Shown: positions 1 through 4,789 of the stretch, piece by piece
Position numbering within the stretch: position 1 is the first letter of the stretch
How the letters are laid out: every line of letters starts with the position of its first letter
Assembly: GCA_028702975.1 (NCBI GenBank)
Contig: JAQVNT010000031.1
Span: forward strand, 1-11,554
Source: Candidatus Delongbacteria bacterium
GTDB lineage: Bacteria > UBA4055
Direction of reading: 5' to 3'
DNA: 11,554 bases
Notes under the pieces: model-generated
The model's input: only the letters and a program-made list of their open reading frames with translations
Told to the model about the DNA's origin: nothing
The model's database searches: none
Position numbers and translations under genes: made by a program

Positions 1-1130
1 CTGAAGATGGCGAAGGTTACGGATATATGGTCAAGTATGATAAGCTTGACGGAATATATCAGCAAGGTACTTGGGTCAGGTACGGATTTGATAATAACAG
101 ACTTGATGCGGGAGACGGAGTGCCTGATTTTACTTCACCGCCCCCGCCGCCTTCACCGAAGACCACTGTAACAGAAATAGACAACGACATTATCGTGGAA
201 TGGTGCAGCCACGAGTTTTACACAGGTGTAGACGGTAGTGTCGGTGTAGGCGGGCCAGAGTTCACTTATGATCCATATTCGAGATTGTACGATTTTGAAG
301 GCTATTCAATTGAGCTTTCACCTGACCGGCAACTGAAAAATTACTCTACAATATTCAGCGTGGATAGAGTGAATTACTCATATCAGAATGTAGCTGATGT
401 GAATGATTATCTTGATAATCCTATACCTGCCGATACTATTTCGGCTCACCCGGAAGATTATCCCGCTACGCAGACTGTCAACGGTAAGATATACAGCATT
501 GTTCCTTACGGAGACAACAGAGACTTGACGAAGGATCACGAACTTGAAGGTATGTTTAGTTACTCATGCATTACAGCTACAAGCCCTTATCCTGAATGGG
601 GAGATATAAGATATTACAAATTCGTTTTGCACGATCAGACCCTAGCCCAGATGAAATATATTGCCGTCACAGCAAAGGACTTCGGAGCTCCAAACATGGG
701 TGTCCCAAGTCTGAAGTCCAGTCCTGAATCGAATGCTACAGCTACTGTTACGGCTAATCTTACTACTACTGATGATATTATCGTAGTCCCGAATCCTTAT
801 CGCGGCGATGTTGATTACAGAGATATGGGCTGGGAAGACAATGACGGGCAGTATGTTTACGTTGAGGAGTATCGTAAGATCGCGTTTTTAAATATACCTG
901 AACGATGCGTGATCAGGATATATACACTTGCAGGTGACTTATGCAAGACTATAGCACATAATGGATATTCAGACTCAGATACACCTTACTGGTACGGTAA
1001 AACCGGAGCCTACTGGAACCTGATAAACGAGAACAGACAGGCTGTGATGTCAGGAATTTATTTATTCAGCGTGCAGGATGTGGATAACAAGAAAGATGAT
1101 TTCATAGGTAAGTTCGTGATAATAAAGTAG
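1..1130 (+). CDS. C-terminal part of a large secreted protein with FN3-like and FlgD/T9SS-like terminal domain (5' truncated)
   Basis: The frame is open to the left edge (first full codon at 3), so the gene starts outside the window; the Met at 27 is probably internal. About 375 residues are visible. A proline hinge (five Pro, nt 138-152) is followed by an FN3-like stretch with WCSHEF, DFEGYSIELS and a YIAVTAKDFGAPNMGVPSLKS segment. The terminal module begins VVPNPYRGD (nt 783-809), continues with RIYTLAGDLCKTI, and ends SGIYLFSVQ...GKFVIIK then TAG. This order is typical of long exported proteins in FCB-group and related candidate phyla, whose C-terminal domain resembles FlgD Ig-like or type IX sorting domains. 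The protein is therefore probably at the cell surface or released. The function of the missing N-terminal part is unknown. No clear terminator follows the stop codon. Family-level reading is fairly secure; type IX secretion is inference. Confidence 0.8.
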   Translation, partial: EDGEGYGYMVKYDKLDGIYQQGTWVRYGFDNNRLDAGDGVPDFTSPPPPPSPKTTVTEIDNDIIVEWCSHEFYTGVDGSVGVGGPEFTYDPYSRLYDFEGYSIELSPDRQLKNYSTIFSVDRVNYSYQNVADVNDYLDNPIPADTISAHPEDYPATQTVNGKIYSIVPYGDNRDLTKDHELEGMFSYSCITATSPYPEWGDIRYYKFVLHDQTLAQMKYIAVTAKDFGAPNMGVPSLKSSPESNATATVTANLTTTDDIIVVPNPYRGDVDYRDMGWEDNDGQYVYVEEYRKIAFLNIPERCVIRIYTLAGDLCKTIAHNGYSDSDTPYWYGKTGAYWNLINENRQAVMSGIYLFSVQDVDNKKDDFIGKFVIIK

Positions 1131-1219
1131 GAAATTAATAACCCGTCCGGAAAAATTTTAACTTCAAAACTTATTTATCTCTTTATTATTTAGTTAATTA
1201 CATAAACGTTAAAAAAGAT

Positions 1220-1248
1220 TTGCAATTCAAATAAATAAAGTTTATATT
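1220..1248 (+). promoter_or_regulatory. Putative sigma70-type promoter of rpmH operon
   Basis: TTGCAA (1220-1225) and TATATT (1243-1248) are separated by exactly 17 bases, close to the TTGACA/TATAAT consensus. Transcription would start near 1255 and give a leader of about 55 nt before rpmH. It is the best promoter match in the AT-rich gap 1131-1310, the only gap here longer than 16 bp. That gap otherwise shows only the small inverted repeat at 1265-1285 and no clear terminator. AT-rich DNA gives chance matches, so the call is moderate. Confidence 0.5.
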
Positions 1249-1264
1249 CGATACTCTTTGATGT

Positions 1265-1285
1265 ATTAAGTATTTTATGCTTAAT
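1265..1285 (+). repeat. Small inverted repeat in the rpmH leader
   Basis: ATTAAG (1265-1270) and its exact reverse complement CTTAAT (1280-1285) flank a 9-base loop. It would lie in the 5' leader, about 25 bases before the rpmH start codon. The stem is six pairs and mostly A-T, so an RNA hairpin would be weak; it could also be an operator or chance in AT-rich DNA. No T-run follows that would make it a terminator. Confidence 0.25.
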
Positions 1286-1310
1286 TTAAATAAAAAACGG
1301 AGAAAAACAG

Positions 1311-1463
1311 ATGAAAAGAACATTTCAGCCGTCTATAACCAAGAAGAAGAACAAGCACGGCTTCAGAGAAAGAATGTCAACAAAGAACGGAAGAAAAGTA
1401 CTTGCCAGAAGAAGAGCTGTAGGCAGAAAAAGACTGACGGTGAGCGACGAGATCAGAAGGTAA
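1311..1463 (+). CDS. rpmH: 50S ribosomal protein L34
   Basis: A 50-codon gene, ATG to TAA. The protein is very basic and starts MKRTFQPSITKKKNKHGFRE, followed by RMSTKNGRKVLARRRAVGRK and RLTV. This is the full L34 signature (MKRTFQPS, HGFRxRM, GRxVLxxRRxxGRxxL). L34 is a small protein of the large ribosomal subunit. A GGAGA ribosome-binding site (1299-1303) lies 7 bases before the ATG. The last residues, SDEIRR, are a short tail beyond the core. It is the first gene of the block and is followed 13 bp later by rnpA, the order found in most bacteria. A longer open frame at 1277-1480 is a +2-shifted shadow of this gene. Confidence 0.97.
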   Translation: MKRTFQPSITKKKNKHGFRERMSTKNGRKVLARRRAVGRKRLTVSDEIRR

Positions 1464-1476
1464 ACGAGAGATTTAA

Positions 1477-1878
1477 TTGAAAGAGAATTCTCTTAAAAAG
1501 GATCTCATTCTTAAAAAAAGGAACGATATCGTCGAAGTTTTAAAGAACGGCAGACGGTTCGGGCGGGGATCTGTAAGACTGATCCTTTTGAGAAGAGACA
1601 TTCAAAGTCTTAAGATCGCCTTTCTGGTCAGTAAAAAATACGGCAGGAAGGCTGTTCTTCGAAATAAAATTAAAAGGTGGTTCAGGGAAATATTCAGGCA
1701 GAACAAGGCATATTTCCCTGTTCGCGCCCACATCATCATGACTTCAGCCGTAAGTTACGAAGACCTGGATTTCACAATTCTAAAAAATGATTTTCTGGAG
1801 GTCGTTCGCAGTGAAGAATTTACTGATTTCATCAGTCAGATTTTACCAGAAAGCAATATCCCCGTTAAAGAGGAATAA
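1477..1878 (+). CDS. rnpA: Ribonuclease P protein component (TTG start)
   Basis: The 133-residue basic protein is the protein subunit of RNase P, which helps the catalytic RNA remove the 5' leader of tRNA precursors. The N-terminal LKKRNDIVEVLKNGRRFGRG (residues 12-31) and the core VSKKYGRKAVLRNKIKRWFR (51-70) match the family; the latter holds the conserved RNxxKRxxRE helix, with RNK in place of the common RNR. The start is constrained: TAA at 1474-1476 is in frame just before TTG 1477, and the first in-frame ATG is at codon 88, far inside the core. TTG is therefore almost certainly the initiator, with a purine-rich GAGAG at 1466-1470 as a modest ribosome-binding site. The protein is somewhat longer than the roughly 115-120 residues usual for the family. 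Its last 22 codons overlap yidD in another frame. Confidence 0.95.
   Translation: MKENSLKKDLILKKRNDIVEVLKNGRRFGRGSVRLILLRRDIQSLKIAFLVSKKYGRKAVLRNKIKRWFREIFRQNKAYFPVRAHIIMTSAVSYEDLDFTILKNDFLEVVRSEEFTDFISQILPESNIPVKEE
1797..1802 (+). promoter_or_regulatory. Ribosome-binding site of yidD inside rnpA
   Basis: GGAGGT lies 8 bases before GTG 1811. It favours GTG 1811 as the yidD start over the upstream in-frame ATG at 1787, which would add FWRSFAV-type residues unlike YidD N termini. It sits inside the rnpA coding sequence, so yidD translation can begin independently. Confidence 0.7.
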
Positions 1879-2059
1879 ATGCCCTTTTGAGCCTTCGTGC
1901 TCAGAATACGCAGTTCTTTCTCTCAAAGATTACGGAACCGTCAAAGGAAGTATCCTGGGAGCCTGGAGAATACTGAGATGCAATCCCTTCAATAAAGGCT
2001 TTTTCGACCCTCCCGGTTTCTGGGCGTCAAAATTCAAATTCAATAAACCTGTCAAATAA
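1811..2059 (+). CDS. yidD: YidD, membrane protein insertion efficiency factor (GTG start)
   Basis: The 82-residue product begins MKNLLISSVRFYQKAISPLK and continues with RNKCPFEPSCSEYAVLSLKDYG, VKGSILGAWRILRCNPF and GFFDPPGF. These are the YidD hallmarks: RxYQxxISP, the CxFxPSCSxYA segment, and RxLRCNPF near the end. YidD is a small membrane-associated protein with an amphipathic N-terminal helix; in E. coli it lies near YidC and helps inner-membrane protein insertion. Three cysteines are present. The GTG start is chosen for the strong GGAGGT site 8 bases upstream and because it gives a family-typical length and N terminus. It overlaps rnpA by 68 bp and ends 14 bp before yidC, consistent with coupled translation. 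Confidence 0.93.
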   Translation: MKNLLISSVRFYQKAISPLKRNKCPFEPSCSEYAVLSLKDYGTVKGSILGAWRILRCNPFNKGFFDPPGFWASKFKFNKPVK

Positions 2060-2073
2060 AACAGTTGGGACTA

Positions 2074-3786
2074 ATGGACAAAAACACAAAAATAGCATTT
2101 TTACTCATAGCGCTCATAGTAATATTTTATCCGTATTTCATGCCTAAACAGGAAAAACCTGTATCTGAAGAAAGAACTGTTCCCGCAAAAGCAGTAGAGG
2201 AAACTCTCCTGAGGGATAATGTGTCGGAAGAGGTCGCGCCTGACTTTAACGCTCCGCTGATCGCTACCGGACATACCGATAACGGAACAGCGCCTGCTTT
2301 TGTAGCTCAGAAAGCAGTTGACATTAAGATCGAGACAGACCTGTTCAAAGCCGTGATATCCACAAAGAACGGAGCCGTAAGGAGCTGGAAAACAAAGAAC
2401 TACAAAAGCCGTGTCGATACCGCAAAACTCGTTGAGCTGGTAAAACAGGGTACTGAAAATCTCCTATCAGAGATACATCTTTCAAATTCATCCGAGCTGA
2501 AGAATATAATCTACGAAACAGACAAAGAGGATATCCTGCTGACCGGAGCCGGCGAGACAGCCGATCTTACCTTAAGCTGCAGGGACGCTGAAGGGAATCT
2601 TCTCTACACCAAGAAATTCAGGTTCTACAGCGACAAATACTCATTCGATCTGGTTATCGATACGACCCCCGTTTTTGACCTCCTGAGGCAGGAAAAAGCA
2701 GTGGTCATGAAATGGCCGAACGGAGTTAATTTCACAGAGGTATCTGACAACGGAAAAAATACGAACAGGGAAGAGTATTACAGGGCGACTTACGCAAAAA
2801 CTGCCGACGACTTAGAGGAGTACGACGACAACGACGATCAGGAAGTCTTGAGGAACGGAATTTTATGGGGAGCCACAAGATCGAAATACTTTGAAGTGTT
2901 CATGGCCGCCGAAGGCGAGAATTTTTCCGAGTTCTCGAACTATCCTGCGCACGATAAGCCTGAAGCACATTATACTTCGATGGGATTTTCGGTAGGGTTC
3001 GATAAAAATACCGATCCGGTCAAAAGAATGCTCGTTTATTTCGGCCCGATGGACTATGAAATATTCAAATCATACGGAAAACAGTTCGACCTTACTATGA
3101 ACTGGGGGTGGGATATAGTAAAACCGTTCTCCCTGGCGATATACTGGACTCTGAAATTCCTTCACAACTACATCTCCAATTACGGTCTGGTGATAATAAT
3201 ACTTTCGCTTCTCGTCAACACGATAGTCCTTCCATTTACGCTGAAGAGCTATAAAAGTCAGGCGGAAATGAAGAAGATCCAGCCTGAACTGAAGATCATA
3301 AAGGAAAAATACAAGACCGACATGCAGAAGCAGCAGCAGGCTACGATGGAGCTTTATAAAAAGCACAAGGTGAATCCTTTCGGGACCTGCCTTCCCACAC
3401 TTCTGCCCATGCCTATTCTGTACGGAATGTTCATTGTTTTCGGAGCGACTATTGAGTTCAGGAACGCTGATTTCATGCTCTGGATAAATGACCTTTCGCT
3501 TCCGGAGATAATGTTCACTCTGCCGTTCGCTGTACCGCTTTACGGTGCAAATGTGGGATTATTGCCGATAATCATGGGTGCGACGATGTTCTTTCAGATG
3601 AAGGATACGATGGGAGCCGACCCGAACCAGAAAATGATGATGTGGTTCATGCCTGTGTTCATGGTAGTTCTTTTCAACAATCTTTCGTCCGGCCTGATCC
3701 TTTACTATACGGTCGGGAATTTCTACAGGATAGCGCAGCAGAAACTGACGATCAAACCTGAACCTGCAGCCGCCGTAAAGAAATAA
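2074..3786 (+). CDS. yidC: Membrane protein insertase YidC (Oxa1 family)
   Basis: The 570-residue protein has the Gram-negative YidC layout. A first membrane helix (about residues 5-26, IAFLLIALIVIFYPYFM) is followed by a large periplasmic domain (about 27-340), then the insertase core. The core has a helix around 370-388, a cytoplasmic hairpin with KSYKSQAEMKKIQPELK, then KVNPFGTCLPTLLPMPILYG and two or three terminal helices ending SSGLILYYTVGNFYRIAQQK. It inserts and folds inner-membrane proteins alone or with SecYEG. ATG 2074 is preferred; TTG 2065 in frame has no ribosome-binding site, though the one at 2074 is also weak. The conserved positive residue of the hydrophilic groove (Arg in E. 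coli, often Lys in Bacteroidetes) aligns with Asn382 here. The gene lies between yidD and a prenyl synthase rather than the frequent jag or mnmE. Confidence 0.96.
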   Translation: MDKNTKIAFLLIALIVIFYPYFMPKQEKPVSEERTVPAKAVEETLLRDNVSEEVAPDFNAPLIATGHTDNGTAPAFVAQKAVDIKIETDLFKAVISTKNGAVRSWKTKNYKSRVDTAKLVELVKQGTENLLSEIHLSNSSELKNIIYETDKEDILLTGAGETADLTLSCRDAEGNLLYTKKFRFYSDKYSFDLVIDTTPVFDLLRQEKAVVMKWPNGVNFTEVSDNGKNTNREEYYRATYAKTADDLEEYDDNDDQEVLRNGILWGATRSKYFEVFMAAEGENFSEFSNYPAHDKPEAHYTSMGFSVGFDKNTDPVKRMLVYFGPMDYEIFKSYGKQFDLTMNWGWDIVKPFSLAIYWTLKFLHNYISNYGLVIIILSLLVNTIVLPFTLKSYKSQAEMKKIQPELKIIKEKYKTDMQKQQQATMELYKKHKVNPFGTCLPTLLPMPILYGMFIVFGATIEFRNADFMLWINDLSLPEIMFTLPFAVPLYGANVGLLPIIMGATMFFQMKDTMGADPNQKMMMWFMPVFMVVLFNNLSSGLILYYTVGNFYRIAQQKLTIKPEPAAAVKK

Positions 3787-3795
3787 AGGAAAGCT

Positions 3796-4773
3796 ATGGA
3801 TTTTTCAGACAGAATGAATACTTACAAAGAAGAGATAAACGGTCAGCTGCAGTCTCTTTTTGAGAAGAAAAAGCCGGAGATACTTTACGAACCGATGAAG
3901 TACGCGGTCAATATAGGCGGAAAAAGAGTAAGACCGATCCTCTGCGGGATCTTCTACAGGCTCTTCGGGGGAGACCCCGCAAGAGTGCTATATCCCGCGC
4001 TGGCGATCGAACTTCTCCACAATTTCACGCTGGTCCACGACGACATCATGGATGACGACGACCTGAGGCGCGGCAACAAGACGGTCCATGTCAAATGGGA
4101 CTTGAGCGCCGGCGTTCTTTCAGGCGACGGTATAGTCAGCCTTGCCTACAAGGTGCTTCTGAAGGAGAAGTTCGAAAGATCCGATGAGATCATCAGGATC
4201 TTTACCGACGGCCTTCTTGAAGTGTGCGAAGGGCAGGCGTATGACAAGGAATTCGAGACCCGAACAGATGTGACAGAGGAAGAATATCTGGGAATGATAA
4301 ACAATAAAACGGCTGCCCTTCTTGCGGTGCCCGCTGCCGTCGGCGCGCTGTGCGCGGGAGCCGGCGATGAGCAGGTGAGAACAGCCCGCGACTACGGACG
4401 CGCTCTGGGGCTGGCCTTCCAGATACAGGACGATCTGCTGGACATCGCCGGGGACGAGGCTCTCTTCGGCAAGACCTACGGGAGCGATGTGACCGAAGGG
4501 AAAAAAACATATCTTTACATCCTTGCCGTCAAGCTTATGAGCAGGCAGGATCTGGATATTTTTATGTCGATAGCGGGAAAAGAGGGAATAACAAGAGACG
4601 AGATATTGCAGGTCAAAAATCTTTATGATAAGTACGGTATAATCGAAAAAGCCGGAGAAGAAGCCGCAAAGTACATAAAAAAAGCTGAGTCTCTTATCGG
4701 TTCTCTCGATCCGGGTCTTGACAGGTCGGAGTTGAAGCAATTTACTGAATGGATGCTTAAAAGAAAATTCTAG
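3796..4773 (+). CDS. Polyprenyl diphosphate synthase, short-chain (FPP/GGPP-type)
   Basis: The 325-residue trans-isoprenyl diphosphate synthase condenses isopentenyl diphosphate with an allylic primer. Motifs in order: GGKRVRP (41-47); first Asp-rich motif HDDIMDDDDLRRGN (Asp82, 83, 86); KTAAL (171-175); second Asp-rich motif FQIQDDLLD (Asp212, 213, 216); and GSDVTEGKKT (229-238). The first motif is of the DDxxD form, without the two-residue insert of IspA-type enzymes, and carries Phe77 five residues before the first Asp. A bulky residue there usually limits chain length to C15-C20, so FPP or GGPP is a better guess than a long quinone chain. Start: ATG 3796 with AGGA 5 bases upstream. It lies 9 bp after yidC and 16 bp before the large multidomain gene. 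The middle of the gene is much richer in G+C than its ends. Confidence 0.93.
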   Translation: MDFSDRMNTYKEEINGQLQSLFEKKKPEILYEPMKYAVNIGGKRVRPILCGIFYRLFGGDPARVLYPALAIELLHNFTLVHDDIMDDDDLRRGNKTVHVKWDLSAGVLSGDGIVSLAYKVLLKEKFERSDEIIRIFTDGLLEVCEGQAYDKEFETRTDVTEEEYLGMINNKTAALLAVPAAVGALCAGAGDEQVRTARDYGRALGLAFQIQDDLLDIAGDEALFGKTYGSDVTEGKKTYLYILAVKLMSRQDLDIFMSIAGKEGITRDEILQVKNLYDKYGIIEKAGEEAAKYIKKAESLIGSLDPGLDRSELKQFTEWMLKRKF

Positions 4774-4776
4774 TGC

Positions 4777-4782
4777 GAGGAG
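4777..4782 (+). promoter_or_regulatory. Ribosome-binding site of the 1394-residue gene
   Basis: GAGGAG lies 7 bases before ATG 4790 and only 4 bases after the preceding stop codon. It fixes the start of the large gene and suggests translation that follows on from the prenyl synthase. Confidence 0.6.
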
Positions 4783-4789
4783 TTGAATC

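Noticed and set aside
1141..1165. Possible intrinsic terminator after the left-edge gene (CCGTCCGG followed by AAAAATTTT)
   Set aside because: The stem would be three base pairs with a two-base loop, which is not a plausible hairpin, and the T-run is short.
1131..1310. Possible oriC next to rpmH
   Set aside because: rpmH often lies near dnaA and oriC, but no dnaA is present and no TTATNCACA-like box was seen in the AT-rich gap.
1277..1480. 67-codon + strand frame over the L34 gene
   Set aside because: The shifted frame of rpmH; the translation is a Lys/Arg-rich artefact, while the frame from 1311 gives a textbook L34.
1787..1810. ATG 1787 as the start of yidD
   Set aside because: It has no ribosome-binding site comparable to the GGAGGT before GTG 1811 and would add eight residues not expected in YidD.
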